A stretch of DNA of 64,000 bases from GCA-2737725 sp965229355 (GTDB lineage Bacteria > Pseudomonadota > Alphaproteobacteria > Rhodospirillales > Rhodospirillaceae), in assembly GCA_965229355.1 (NCBI GenBank), contig OZ245869.1, forward strand, positions 372,001 through 436,000, written 5' to 3'. This document shows, piece by piece, positions 31,156-40,226 of this stretch (positions are counted from its first letter, which is position 1; each line of letters opens with the position of its first letter). The position numbers were made by a program, and so were the translations under genes. Under the pieces are notes generated by a model. The model ran no database searches, was not told where the DNA came from, and saw only the letters and a program-made list of their open reading frames with translations.

Positions 31156-32835
31156 GTGCAAACCAGTTCAAAAGCCGCCATTGCTGAGTACACCGCCAAG
31201 GGCTGGTGGTCGGATGAAACGATCACAAAGTTTTTCGATTCTGTGGCGGATGCCGTGCCGACGCGCACAGCGCTGGTAGATGCCCCCAACCGTCCTGACC
31301 TTGCCTTTGGCCCACAACGCCGTTTGACATACGCCGAAACACGCACAGCAGTGAACCGCACTGTTGCAGCACTTTATGCCGCTGGCGTGCGCCAGAATGA
31401 TCGTATTTTGGTGCAGCTTCCTAACATCGCTGAACTACTGCTGGTGTATTTAGCGGCAGCACGCATGGGCGTAATCATCAGCCCCGCACCCATGCAGTAT
31501 GGCCGCCACGAGTTGCAGCAAATTCTTGCGGTATTACGGCCGAAACTTTTAATTTCGCTGACAAGTTTCAAAAAAGATAACGTCGCCAAAACGCACCACG
31601 AGTCATTCCCGGATTTGCAAATCCTGGCTTTTGGCCCTGGGGCCGATAAAAACATCGGCACCATTGATGACACTGTTCCGCATGCGTCGGAACAAGCGGC
31701 GGCGGATTACGTGAAAAACCTGACTATCTCGGGCAATGACATCTACACAATCTGTTGGACGTCAGGGACGACCGGCAAACCCAAAGGTGTTCCGCGCAGC
31801 CATAACCATTGGATGAATCAAACCAAGGCCGTGCAAGATGCCGTTCATCTGCACGAAGCCGATGTGTTGCTGAACCCCTTCCCGTTTGTGAACATGGCCG
31901 CCATCAGCGGCTTTTTGTACGTGTGGCTGTACGCGCGCGGAACGTTGGTGCTGCACCACCCATTTGACATGCAGATTATGCTGAAGCAAATCCAAGACGA
32001 GCGCGTCGTTTATACAATTGTGCCGCCTGCTGCCTTGAACATGCTGTTGGCCAAAAAAGAGATTATGGCGGCGTTCAATCTTTCCACCTTGCGCACGATT
32101 GCGTCGGGATCTGCGCCATTGTCTCCGGTTATGGTCAAAGGCTTCAAAGATTTGCTGAATATCGACATCGTCAACACCTTTGGCTCGAACGAAGGCGTGT
32201 CGCTGGTCAGTTGCGGTGAAGACGTGCCTGACCCCGAACACCGCGCGTTGTATTTCCCGCGCTTTGGCGTTGAGGGGCTGGAATGGCGCAACATGATCTC
32301 GGAACGTATTCGCACCAAACTGGTGGACCCGAACACGAATGAAGTCGTAACAGCACGCAACACACCCGGCGAATTGTGGATCAAAGGCCCCAACGTATTC
32401 GATGGTTACTTAGATTCGCCTGAAGACAACGCAAAGGTATTTGATGCTGATGGGTATTTCCGGTCCGGCGATCTGTTTGAAATTGTCGGCGATAACGAGC
32501 CGCCGCGCTTTTACCGGTTTGTGGGCCGCCACAAAGACCTGATCATTCGCGGCGGCATGAACATTTCGCCCGATGAACTCGACAACCTGCTGGCGCATCA
32601 CCCGAAGATTCTAGAAAGCGCCGTATTTGGCTTACCTGATGAGATTTTAGGCGAACGCGTATGTGTGGCTGTTGTGCCCAAAGCGGGCCAAACGGTTACG
32701 CTAGACGATATCAAAGCCTTCTTGAAAGAACGCGACGTGGCCATTTTCAAATGGCCTGAGAGCATCACAATTCTTGAAGCAATGCCTCGTAATCCGCTAG
32801 GTAAAATCCTGCGGACGGAACTGCGGAAAGGCTAA
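31156..32835 (+). CDS. Acyl-CoA ligase (AMP-dependent synthetase family)
   Basis: A 559-residue ANL-superfamily ligase that activates a carboxylic acid with ATP to an acyl-CoA. Start taken as the GTG with GGAGGG seven bases upstream; an in-frame ATG at 31108 overlaps a motif-like element and lacks a ribosome site. Motifs: 'WTSGTTGKPKGVPRSHNHW' (P-loop, about 199-217), 'NTFGSNEG', 'YFRSGDLFEIV', 'GRHKDLIIRGGMNISPDELD', and the C-terminal Lys in 'PRNPLGKILRTEL'. The substrate is not deducible. It is monocistronic, with a hairpin overlapping the convergent carotenoid-oxygenase gene end. Confidence 0.9.
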   Translation: MQTSSKAAIAEYTAKGWWSDETITKFFDSVADAVPTRTALVDAPNRPDLAFGPQRRLTYAETRTAVNRTVAALYAAGVRQNDRILVQLPNIAELLLVYLAAARMGVIISPAPMQYGRHELQQILAVLRPKLLISLTSFKKDNVAKTHHESFPDLQILAFGPGADKNIGTIDDTVPHASEQAAADYVKNLTISGNDIYTICWTSGTTGKPKGVPRSHNHWMNQTKAVQDAVHLHEADVLLNPFPFVNMAAISGFLYVWLYARGTLVLHHPFDMQIMLKQIQDERVVYTIVPPAALNMLLAKKEIMAAFNLSTLRTIASGSAPLSPVMVKGFKDLLNIDIVNTFGSNEGVSLVSCGEDVPDPEHRALYFPRFGVEGLEWRNMISERIRTKLVDPNTNEVVTARNTPGELWIKGPNVFDGYLDSPEDNAKVFDADGYFRSGDLFEIVGDNEPPRFYRFVGRHKDLIIRGGMNISPDELDNLLAHHPKILESAVFGLPDEILGERVCVAVVPKAGQTVTLDDIKAFLKERDVAIFKWPESITILEAMPRNPLGKILRTELRKG

Positions 32836-32846
32836 AAGAGAAAGTG

Positions 32847-32872
32847 GAAACCGCGTTTAAAAACGCGGTTTC
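32847..32872. terminator. Perfect hairpin at convergent gene ends
   Basis: GAAACCGCGTTT and AAACGCGGTTTC have perfect 12-base arms with a 2-base loop. It overlaps the last codons of the carotenoid-oxygenase gene. Confidence 0.7.
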
Positions 32873-34344
32873 ACCACGCCTGTTTCGATCAGTTCACGGC
32901 TGGCCCAAACCGAGTGCGTGCCGCTGCAAATTTTGTGCGGCAGTTTAATACGGCACACAGGGCCTTCGGCGAACTTCTTCGAGTCAATGATCAAGCACTC
33001 AGAGCGGTTCTTGGCTTCGTTGATCGTGAAGGTAATGACATAGCCATCGTCTTCATCCTTCGCATTCACACGCGGCGCAAATGGTGCTTCCGAGGCGAAT
33101 TCATCAGCCCCCAAATCCACGCTCCAGTTTTCGCCCGTCTTCAGGTCGTGTTTGACCACGCCGTTAAACAAGAACATGCCGGGCATTGATTTCGCACTGT
33201 AGCAATAACGGTACGGACGCCCACCGTTGTATTGCTGGTTCATGGTGCCAAATTCGATCGTCATGTCACTTAATCGTTCTTCGCGGGTTTCGCCCGTCTT
33301 CATGTTAAAGCGCCAGCGATGCATGCGTGAACGCATCGAGTGCAAATCCAAAAAGCCCATCATGTGCTCGTAACCAGCAGGTGCGGTTTTAATCGGCTTG
33401 GGCGTCGGGTCCTCCTGGAAGTAACCATCCAGCACAACCTCATCGCCTTCTTCGAATGCGTTGATCCAGTGCAGCACATACGTCGGAGCCGCATCAAACC
33501 AGCGGATTTGATCAGGGCTGCCCCGGCGCGGAATAATGGCAAAGCGCGTGGGCTTATCGCGATAGAAGCGCACGGCGTAGATATTTTTCTTTAACAACTC
33601 TGGATCCCAGAACACCGGGCAATCATTCAAGATCACAAAGTTCTCGGTGTAGGCCATATCGTGCGGCAAACGCGGGCCAGGGAGTTCCACCGGAATGTAA
33701 TGCTGCAATTTGTTGTGACGATCCACCAACCCGTAATGCATGTACGGCGCATTGAGCGAGTAGTTGAAGAACATCATATCGCCAGTTTTTTCATCGACCT
33801 TCGGATGGGCCGAAATACCATCCAACGGCACCCAACCTTCCAGGCCAATGGTTTCCAGCGTGTTGGGGTCAAGGCGGTAACCACCGCCGCATTGGTAATA
33901 CGTGGACAGCACTGTGCCTGCGTGCACCACAACGTCGGTCGATGATGCATCTTTCAAAGCGGGGTGAGTGCATTCACCACGACGTTCACTGATCGACACT
34001 GGCTCAATCAAACTACCCCAGAGTGAACGTTTCGCTTCTTGCTCGGCCGCAAAAGCGCGCGTGCGCACCCAGCGATTGCGATAGCTGGCTTTGCCATCTT
34101 TCAGGCTGATCATGTGGATCATGCCGTCGCCATCGAACGGATGGAATCGCCCCTTCGGCTGATGCAGTTGGTTTTGGGTATTGCGTAAGTACACGCCATC
34201 AATGTCGGTCGGGATTTGGCCTTCCAACACTTCCAAATCTTCCGCATCCACCTCTTCGCCCAGCGGAGTCCACGGGCCAGATTGATACGGCAAGTTGCTG
34301 GGCTGAATTGTACGGATGACTTCAGGCTGACGGCTGATTTTCAT
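32857..34344 (-). CDS. Carotenoid/lignostilbene cleavage oxygenase (RPE65 family)
   Basis: A 495-residue non-haem iron dioxygenase of the carotenoid-cleavage/lignostilbene family. The N-terminal 'GVYLRNTQNQLHQPKGRFHPFDGDGMIH' segment is diagnostic. Histidines that can bind the iron are in 'GISAHPKVD' (about 180), 'LPHDMAYTEN' (about 229), 'LHWINAFEEG' (about 295) and 'ICSGTHSVWAS' (about 480), the four-His set of the seven-bladed propeller. It splits a C=C bond in a polyene or stilbene, giving two aldehydes. It is monocistronic with shared motif site C upstream, so it belongs to the catabolic regulon. Confidence 0.93.
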   Translation of the reverse strand: MKISRQPEVIRTIQPSNLPYQSGPWTPLGEEVDAEDLEVLEGQIPTDIDGVYLRNTQNQLHQPKGRFHPFDGDGMIHMISLKDGKASYRNRWVRTRAFAAEQEAKRSLWGSLIEPVSISERRGECTHPALKDASSTDVVVHAGTVLSTYYQCGGGYRLDPNTLETIGLEGWVPLDGISAHPKVDEKTGDMMFFNYSLNAPYMHYGLVDRHNKLQHYIPVELPGPRLPHDMAYTENFVILNDCPVFWDPELLKKNIYAVRFYRDKPTRFAIIPRRGSPDQIRWFDAAPTYVLHWINAFEEGDEVVLDGYFQEDPTPKPIKTAPAGYEHMMGFLDLHSMRSRMHRWRFNMKTGETREERLSDMTIEFGTMNQQYNGGRPYRYCYSAKSMPGMFLFNGVVKHDLKTGENWSVDLGADEFASEAPFAPRVNAKDEDDGYVITFTINEAKNRSECLIIDSKKFAEGPVCRIKLPHKICSGTHSVWASRELIETGVVKPRF

Positions 34345-34426
34345 GACGGCCTCTGGCTCCTCGAAAGGTGTGCGGCCTTCGTCGTTCAGGCGCGCGAGAA
34401 ACGGCTTCCGGGCTAATAATAGGCAC

Positions 34427-34445
34427 GTAGGTATGATTAAGCAAG
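34427..34445 (-). promoter_or_regulatory. Shared 19-bp catabolic motif, site C (upstream of carotenoid oxygenase)
   Basis: Minus strand CTTGCTTAATCATACCTAC, 15 of 19 matches to the copy at 40156-40174, 83 bases before the start codon. Confidence 0.6.
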
Positions 34446-34449
34446 TATG

Positions 34450-35343
34450 TCAGACGGCTGGTTTTTGGCTTAAAAACCCAGCAAACGCTGCATTCGCATG
34501 TGCGAATTCATGGCGGTCCGAAGGTTGGCCAATAGGTTGAAGTGCGTGCTGCACCGCAGCAGGAATATTGTCAGCTAAGTTGACCAACGGCCCCTCAACC
34601 GTATGACCCCGGCGCACACGACCTGCACCGACAACTAATGTTTGGCCGGTGATGTCGCACGCGGGGCTGACCATCCATGACGCCAAGGGTGCAACTTCAT
34701 GCGGCTGCATACGCGCGGCCAAGTCCGCCTGAATGTACGCTTCAGTCATGGCTGTTGCCGCATACGGCGCGATGGCATTGATGCGCACACCGGCACTTTC
34801 GCCTTCCAATGACAGCGCGCGCATGAGGCCAATGAGCGCTGCTTTAGATGACGAGTAAGCAGCCATGCCTTTGTTGCCATGCAAGCCTGCAGCTGACGTG
34901 CTGACCAACGCACGCCCGCCTTTTTGAGACAGGAAGTGCTTCCAAGCCGCATGAATAATGTGAAGCGTGCCAAAGAAATTCACATCGAACACACCGCGAA
35001 ATTCATCAATCGACATGCGGCCAAATGATTGTGCCTCGGGCACACCGGCATTGGCGATGACACCATCGAGTTGCCCGAACTCTTTCAGGGCCAGGGCTAC
35101 CATCTCTTCACCTGAGTTGGGTAGCTCCACCGCATGATGCGAGGCGACAGCCTGACCACCACTTTTTTTGATGTCATCCACCACGCTTTGTGCGCTGGAG
35201 GGTTGTGATGAATCTTTCCAACGATTGTTCACCACAATGCGCGCGCCATGCTTGGCCAAATCAAGCGCATAGGAACGGCCTAAGCCTTTTCCTGCACCGG
35301 TAATGATGATGACTTTATCTTTTAAGCTTGATTGCCAGCTCAT
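34450..35343 (-). CDS. SDR, multifunctional-enzyme-like 3-hydroxyacyl-CoA dehydrogenase type
   Basis: A 297-residue SDR resembling the dehydrogenase part of peroxisomal MFE-2 and 17-beta-hydroxysteroid dehydrogenase type 4. The nucleotide motif 'TGAGKGLGRSYA' is at about 16-27, 'NNRW' follows the second strand, 'IANAG' at about 94, Ser in 'STSAAGLHG', and the catalytic Tyr-x3-Lys in 'AYSSSKAALIGLM'. It oxidises a 3-hydroxyacyl-CoA or sterol alcohol with NAD(P)+. AGGAGC lies upstream of the ATG, and shared motif site D is 39 bases from it. Confidence 0.88.
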   Translation of the reverse strand: MSWQSSLKDKVIIITGAGKGLGRSYALDLAKHGARIVVNNRWKDSSQPSSAQSVVDDIKKSGGQAVASHHAVELPNSGEEMVALALKEFGQLDGVIANAGVPEAQSFGRMSIDEFRGVFDVNFFGTLHIIHAAWKHFLSQKGGRALVSTSAAGLHGNKGMAAYSSSKAALIGLMRALSLEGESAGVRINAIAPYAATAMTEAYIQADLAARMQPHEVAPLASWMVSPACDITGQTLVVGAGRVRRGHTVEGPLVNLADNIPAAVQHALQPIGQPSDRHEFAHANAAFAGFLSQKPAV

Positions 35344-35381
35344 GTGTGCGCGCTCCTGGATTCTAAAATCAGGATGGCAAA

Positions 35382-35400
35382 CAAGGTCCGTTTGAGCAAG
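35382..35400 (-). promoter_or_regulatory. Shared 19-bp catabolic motif, site D (upstream of MFE-like SDR)
   Basis: Minus strand CTTGCTCAAACGGACCTTG, 14 of 19 matches to the copy at 40156-40174; CTTGC, AAAC and GACCT are conserved. Confidence 0.6.
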
Positions 35401-35415
35401 TAACGAGTGAGGCGC

Positions 35416-36432
35416 TCAACGTGATTCGCGCTGAAAGCCCTTTAAAGCCTCGGTGTGCGGCGAGGTGACATTGTGATGGTCCACGACTTCGCCGCAGTGA
35501 TTGCAGGTGATCTTGGGGATCAACTTCGTGCCGCAGCCTTTGTGGCGCACAATCACCGGCGCACCTTTGCCGCCATCAAGCCAGCGGTCGCCCCACGACA
35601 TCAACGTCATAATCAGCGGGAACAGATCACGCCCTTCTTCCGTCAATTTGTATGACAGGCGCTCGGGCCGTACTTGATAGAGGTGCTTTTTCAAGACACC
35701 ACCCTCCACCAGCCGATTGAGACGGTCGGTGAGGATGTTAGACGCAATGTTCAATTGCTCTTGGAAATCGGCGAAACGCTTGGCCCCCCGAAACGCAGAT
35801 GCCACAACGTGCGACGTCCAGCGGTCGCCCAATAATTCCCCAGCACGTTCCAACATTTTGTGCGCAGTCTTTGGCGCTTCTTCCAACTTGGTCGAACGGC
35901 GTTGCGCGCGCGGACCTTGCGGCTTATCCAACCCGCTGCCCGGGCCATCGGTCGCATACACATCGCGCGCATCTGTGAATTGGCCACAGCCTGCACATGT
36001 AAATTCTGGCGTAAATTCCTTGCCGCAGGTTGCGTGAACCGGGCGCTGCATCGGCGAATTCGGATCAAAGTGCCAACGGCGTTCCCACCTGATCATCATC
36101 AGGGCCGTGTCGTGCAGGCCCAAGCCCATTTCCGTTAAGCGATATTCATAACGCGGCGGGCGCTTGGAATAGACCGCACGGCGCATCACGCCCGCATCAT
36201 CCAACCGGCGTAAGCGGTCTGTCAGCAAGCTTGGCGCAATGCCGGTGACCACTTTGAAATCGTTGAAACGGCGCACGCCCAGAAACGCGCAATTCAGAAT
36301 CAGCAGCGTTGCGCGGTCGCCCATGATGTTGAGCGCGCGATTGACTGAGTTTGCGGCGACAAGCAGCTCGGCCGGTTTGGTTTTGCTTTCCGTCTTCCGG
36401 GCAGCTTTACGGACACGTTTTTTAGCAGTCAC
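35416..36432 (-). CDS. Double-domain HxlR-type regulator with zinc-ribbon-like segments
   Basis: A 338-residue protein starting at GTG. It holds two HxlR winged-helix domains in tandem: about 28-125 ('NIMGDRATLLILNCAFLG', 'LLTDRLRRLDDAGVMRR') and about 195-290 ('ELLGDRWTSHVVASAFRG', 'ILTDRLNRLVEGGVLKK'). Each is followed by a Cys-rich segment ('CGKEFTPEFTCAGCG' and 'CGTKLIPKITCNHCG') that could bind zinc. Normal HxlR proteins are about 110-130 residues and dimerise, so this one may be a covalent pseudo-dimer. A Lys/Arg-rich tail of 20 residues precedes domain 1. It diverges from the DUF1295 gene and is a candidate controller of the region. Confidence 0.88.
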   Translation of the reverse strand: MTAKKRVRKAARKTESKTKPAELLVAANSVNRALNIMGDRATLLILNCAFLGVRRFNDFKVVTGIAPSLLTDRLRRLDDAGVMRRAVYSKRPPRYEYRLTEMGLGLHDTALMMIRWERRWHFDPNSPMQRPVHATCGKEFTPEFTCAGCGQFTDARDVYATDGPGSGLDKPQGPRAQRRSTKLEEAPKTAHKMLERAGELLGDRWTSHVVASAFRGAKRFADFQEQLNIASNILTDRLNRLVEGGVLKKHLYQVRPERLSYKLTEEGRDLFPLIMTLMSWGDRWLDGGKGAPVIVRHKGCGTKLIPKITCNHCGEVVDHHNVTSPHTEALKGFQRESR

Positions 36433-36561
36433 TGTGAATACCGATAAGTCACAACTTCAGAGTTTATACCCATACACCCCAGGTACATCCCCCTGGTTAG
36501 CCTTTTATTCTCATCCGAAATTAGAGGGTGTTGGCGTAAAGCGCAAACGGCTCTTAAGTCA

Positions 36562-36580
36562 CTTGTATAAACGTATCTAT
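36562..36580 (+). promoter_or_regulatory. Shared 19-bp catabolic motif, site E (upstream of DUF1295 gene)
   Basis: CTTGTATAAACGTATCTAT, 15 of 19 matches to the copy at 40156-40174, 54 bases before the start codon and pointing towards it. Confidence 0.6.
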
Positions 36581-36633
36581 TGCCGTAATTTTGAGCCTCT
36601 TGCATCAACTGGCATAGCTGGGGAGCGCCATTC

Positions 36634-37443
36634 ATGCTCGTTCAAATTCTCACACTTTTGGGGCTCAATTTTCTGATCGCACTGGGATGCGTGATTGTGC
36701 TGTGGCTGATTTGCTTGCGCACAAAAGACCCAACGCCGATGGATAGCTTCTGGGCCTTTGGTTTACTGCTGATGGCGATTGTCAGTTTCATTGAAGCAGG
36801 CGACCCGACACCGCGCCGCATTCTGATGCTAACGATCACCGCATTCTGGGGCATTCGGCTGGGCTCGTACGTTTTATGGCGCTGGAACCACCACGGCGCT
36901 GATCCGCGCTACGATGCGATGATGCGCAAAGCGCAAGAACGCAAAGGCTGGGGTTATGCCCAAGCCAGCTTACGCCTGGTGTTCCTCACGCAAGCCCCGA
37001 TGTTGTGGTTGGTGTCGTTGCCGGTTCAGTTGGGGCAGTTTGCCGCTGAGCCGATTGAACTGGGCACATTGGCTTATATTGGTGCGGGTTTAGCCACCAT
37101 CGGCTTCTTATTTGAATCCATCGGCGATTATCAGTTGGTGAAATTCAAAGCCGACCCAGCCAACCAAGGTAAGATTATGGATCGTGGGCTGTGGGCATAT
37201 ACGCGCCACCCGAATTATTTCGGAGATGCCTGCGTGTGGTGGGGCTTGTACTTGATCGGCGCAGAAACATTCCCAGGCTTGTTCTCACTGCCCGCCCCTG
37301 TGTTCCTGACTTGGACACTGATGGTGTGGAGTGGCGCTGCATTGCTGGAACGCCGCATGACACGCGCAAAGCCGCAATATGCTGAATATGCGGCAAAGAC
37401 CAGCGCGTTCTTCCCGTGGTTTCCGAAGAAACCCGCCGCTTAG
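36634..37443 (+). CDS. DUF1295/steroid 5-alpha-reductase-like membrane protein
   Basis: A 269-residue polytopic membrane protein of the DUF1295 group, related to steroid 5-alpha-reductases and isoprenylcysteine methyltransferases. Hydrophobic segments lie at about 3-27, 40-58, 62-80, 115-135, 145-168 and 205-235. The conserved C-terminal signature 'GLWAYTRHPNYFGDACVWWG' is present and 'YAEYAAKTSAFFPWFPKK' closes the protein. In the family this signature binds NADPH, so reduction of a C=C bond next to a carbonyl is the likely reaction. It has a GGGGAG ribosome site and shared motif site E. Confidence 0.85.
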   Translation: MLVQILTLLGLNFLIALGCVIVLWLICLRTKDPTPMDSFWAFGLLLMAIVSFIEAGDPTPRRILMLTITAFWGIRLGSYVLWRWNHHGADPRYDAMMRKAQERKGWGYAQASLRLVFLTQAPMLWLVSLPVQLGQFAAEPIELGTLAYIGAGLATIGFLFESIGDYQLVKFKADPANQGKIMDRGLWAYTRHPNYFGDACVWWGLYLIGAETFPGLFSLPAPVFLTWTLMVWSGAALLERRMTRAKPQYAEYAAKTSAFFPWFPKKPAA

Positions 37444-37457
37444 TTTTATAAAGCAGT

Positions 37458-38216
37458 CTAACGACCCGTTGTGACCCGTTCGCCTTTCAGCGAGCGGGTC
37501 ATCATTTTTTCCTGAGCTTTCGGATCAAGCTGCAGCTGCGCACGCACTTGCATGGCCATGTAATCCGTATCCAACTCATCAATGCTTTTTTTGATGGCGC
37601 GCAAACCCGCTTCAGCAATCGCTGACGGCGGCTCTTTAAAGCCTTCAACGTGGCTGGCCATGCGGGTGTCGACGGAACCAACAACTAAAGCAGAGACCGT
37701 GGTGCCTTGCTCAGCCAGTTCAGCACGGATGCAGGTCGACATGGCACGCGCCGCAAACTTCGACGGGCTGTAGCCGCCCATGCCCGGCACGGCAACAATC
37801 GCGCCCGCTGACAGGACGTTCGCAATCGCGCTTTCTTTGTGACGGGCAAGAATAGGCGCGAACGCCCGGCACATCGCCAGGGGCGCAAAGTAGTTGAGTT
37901 CCATCTCAAGGCGCGCGGCATCCATGTTGGCCGCACCAATCAGGCGCTGCATCATGAAAGCACCAGCGTTATTCACCAGAATGCTGACATCGGTGCATTG
38001 TGCAGCCACGCGCTTCACGTGTTCAGGGTTCGTGACATCAAGCTCAATCGGGATGGCTTTGCCGGGCGCTTCGTCGGCTAAGTGTTTGGCATTCGCCAAA
38101 TCGCGTGTGCCGACATAAACCTTGGCCGCACCCTGCTTAATGAACTCGCGCACGAATGCTTCGCCAATTCCGCGATTGCCGCCGGTGACTAGCGCTACAC
38201 TGCCTTTGATATCCAT
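37458..38216 (-). CDS. Short-chain dehydrogenase/reductase
   Basis: A 252-residue classical SDR. It has 'VTGGNRGIGEAFVREF' for NAD(P) binding (about 10-25), 'LVNNAGAFM' at about 80-88, Ser in 'NVLSAGAIVAV' and the catalytic Tyr-x3-Lys in 'GYSPSKFAARAM'. It lies 15 bases after the CoA-ligase stop in the same direction, so they form an operon led by shared motif site F. It may oxidise an alcohol to an aldehyde or ketone next to the acid activated by the ligase. The exact substrate is unknown. Confidence 0.9.
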   Translation of the reverse strand: MDIKGSVALVTGGNRGIGEAFVREFIKQGAAKVYVGTRDLANAKHLADEAPGKAIPIELDVTNPEHVKRVAAQCTDVSILVNNAGAFMMQRLIGAANMDAARLEMELNYFAPLAMCRAFAPILARHKESAIANVLSAGAIVAVPGMGGYSPSKFAARAMSTCIRAELAEQGTTVSALVVGSVDTRMASHVEGFKEPPSAIAEAGLRAIKKSIDELDTDYMAMQVRAQLQLDPKAQEKMMTRSLKGERVTTGR

Positions 38217-38231
38217 GATGCTCGTTCCGAT

Positions 38232-40073
38232 CTAATCAATCACAATGACATCCGCAGGGGGCGGATTTTGATACAACTTTGCCAACGATGCGGCGCGGCG
38301 TTGCAACACGATGTTACGGTTCACCGAACCTTTATCTGACATTTCGTGCGCTTCCACTTGCGGCGGCTCTTCCAGAATCAACGCGCGCTGGATGCGTGTG
38401 CTCATGCCGGGATGAGCTTTGTTATGAGCCTTCAGGCGCTCTTTGATAAAGGCGCGCATATCGGCATCAGATTTATTTTCTTGCGTCATCAGCCCACGAT
38501 TGAGCCACACCATCAAAGTTAGGTGCGCCTGTCCCTCAGCGCAGACCACGCATTCCGACACAAATGGTGCCAAGGCTTTAATTAAGTCTGCACGCAGTTC
38601 ACCCGAACGGACCCAGGTACCTGAGGTGAGTTTAAATTCTTCCGCCAAACGCCCAGCGAACGCTAAACCCTGGTTGATATCGTTCGGATCAATGAACGTG
38701 GCGTAGTCACCGGTGATATAAAAGCCGTCTTCATCCAGAATCTCTTTGTTCTTGACCGGCTCATTTAAATAGCCCGGCGTAATGATGGCGCCGCGAATAC
38801 GCACTTCGTAGCGTGGACCATCGGGCACCAGCTTCACTTCGATACCCGGCATGGGCAAGCCGATACCAACTTTTTCTGTCGGGTAGTAAATCGACAGACA
38901 GCCTGATGTTGTTTCCGTCGAGCCATACGCCGAGATCCCGAGAATGCGGTGGCCGGTGTGCTTCACGGCCATCGCTTGAATGCGATCTAACACCGGCTGC
39001 GGCAAACCTGCGCCGCCATATAGCATAATCGTCATGTCTTTGAAGAACCGCTTTTGCAATTCTTCATCGGCCTCTAACGCATCGGCCAAAATCGCGTAGC
39101 CAATCGGCATGTTGACGTAATAGCGCAGCGAGACTTCGCGCAAATTGCGCAGCGACTCATCGAACATCCCCGGCAACGGTTTGCCATCATCAATGCGGAA
39201 TGTGCCGCCACAGACCAGCGACATCATCAAACCCGATGCGCCCGAAACGTGACTCCATGGCAACCAATCCAAAATCACGCCATCCCACCCGGCCACATTA
39301 CCCATTGTTTGGGTGGCTTGCGCAATATTGGCCGCCTTCATGGCGTGTGTTTGAATGACAGCTTTGGGGCGCCCCGTAGAGCCTGACGTCAACATATACG
39401 CAGCGACACTTTCCGCCGTGAGCTGCGCGATACGTTTTTCCACCTCATCAGTGACAGGGGTCGCCAGCACGTCAGACCACGCGACCGCTTTCTCGCCCAC
39501 CAACTCAGGTGTCGCCGTTACAATGACAGCATCGCCGAAATCGACGTTTTTCAAAGCGTTCAAAAATGGCGCGGCATTTTCAGCAAATATGACAGCCGGC
39601 TTCACGAGATTCACGACGTGCGTGAGGCGGCCAAATTCCGACTTCGCCAAGCCGTAATTAATACTGACCGGACACAGCGGCACACCAGCCGCCAGTGCGC
39701 CAAACTTCATATTGGCGTGCGCAATCGAGTTGCCGGAGAGGAACAAAACTGAGCGATCAGAGGAAATATTGCGATTGATCAGCCACTGTGCCACCGCATC
39801 GGCGCGTTGCTTTGTTTGCGCGAACGTCTGCGACACCCAGGCACGGTCAGGACCTTGGCGTTGTTCAATAAAAATCTGATCTTTGAGCGCCTTGGCTTGC
39901 GCATCCAAAATGCGCGGCAACACTTGTTCGTGCGGCATTAACGGAATGCGCGATTTTAAAATCAGCGTGCCACCGCCGATATCGCGCATATCGATATCAA
40001 CGGGCATAAAAGCCGCAGGTCTAAACGGTGCTGCATTTACTTTAGCTGCATCAACTGTGGCGGCATTTGTCAT
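38232..40073 (-). CDS. Feruloyl-CoA-synthase-like AMP-dependent ligase
   Basis: A 613-residue ANL ligase most like bacterial feruloyl-CoA synthases in length and in the N-terminal 'PHEQVLPRILDAQAKALKDQIFIEQR' region. Motifs: 'MLTSGSTGRPKAVIQTH' (P-loop), 'ISAYGSTETTSG', 'DGFYITGDYATFID', and a C-terminal 'MSDKGSVNRNIVLQRRA' where the catalytic Lys sits (DKGSVNR is typical of this subgroup). It converts a hydroxycinnamate or similar aryl/alkyl acid to its CoA ester. It is first in the operon with the downstream SDR and has shared motif site F, the strongest copy, 83 bases upstream. Actual specificity is not certain. Confidence 0.88.
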   Translation of the reverse strand: MTNAATVDAAKVNAAPFRPAAFMPVDIDMRDIGGGTLILKSRIPLMPHEQVLPRILDAQAKALKDQIFIEQRQGPDRAWVSQTFAQTKQRADAVAQWLINRNISSDRSVLFLSGNSIAHANMKFGALAAGVPLCPVSINYGLAKSEFGRLTHVVNLVKPAVIFAENAAPFLNALKNVDFGDAVIVTATPELVGEKAVAWSDVLATPVTDEVEKRIAQLTAESVAAYMLTSGSTGRPKAVIQTHAMKAANIAQATQTMGNVAGWDGVILDWLPWSHVSGASGLMMSLVCGGTFRIDDGKPLPGMFDESLRNLREVSLRYYVNMPIGYAILADALEADEELQKRFFKDMTIMLYGGAGLPQPVLDRIQAMAVKHTGHRILGISAYGSTETTSGCLSIYYPTEKVGIGLPMPGIEVKLVPDGPRYEVRIRGAIITPGYLNEPVKNKEILDEDGFYITGDYATFIDPNDINQGLAFAGRLAEEFKLTSGTWVRSGELRADLIKALAPFVSECVVCAEGQAHLTLMVWLNRGLMTQENKSDADMRAFIKERLKAHNKAHPGMSTRIQRALILEEPPQVEAHEMSDKGSVNRNIVLQRRAASLAKLYQNPPPADVIVID

Positions 40074-40155
40074 TACATCACCACCGTCACTGCTCGTGCC
40101 ACCATCGTTCGCCTCGCGCGTCGCTGATCATTGTCGAGTTTTCAGGATTGGAAAT

Positions 40156-40174
40156 ATAGGTCTGTTTATGCAAG
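40156..40174 (-). promoter_or_regulatory. Shared 19-bp catabolic motif, site F (reference copy, upstream of CoA ligase)
   Basis: Minus strand CTTGCATAAACAGACCTAT, the copy nearest to the consensus. It lies 83 bases before the ligase start codon, in the divergent gap to the epoxide-hydrolase-like gene. Confidence 0.65.
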
Positions 40175-40226
40175 CATTGCAAGCGGCAGCCAATTTTGTG
40201 GCATCGCACAAACTCGGGAGGAGTTG

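Noticed and set aside
34877..34885. ATGCAAGC matches inside coding regions, for example here, at the start of 48269-49195 and near 61230
   Set aside because: They lack the conserved GAC half of the 19-bp motif and are within genes. They show that the core alone is not specific, so only the longer matches were counted.
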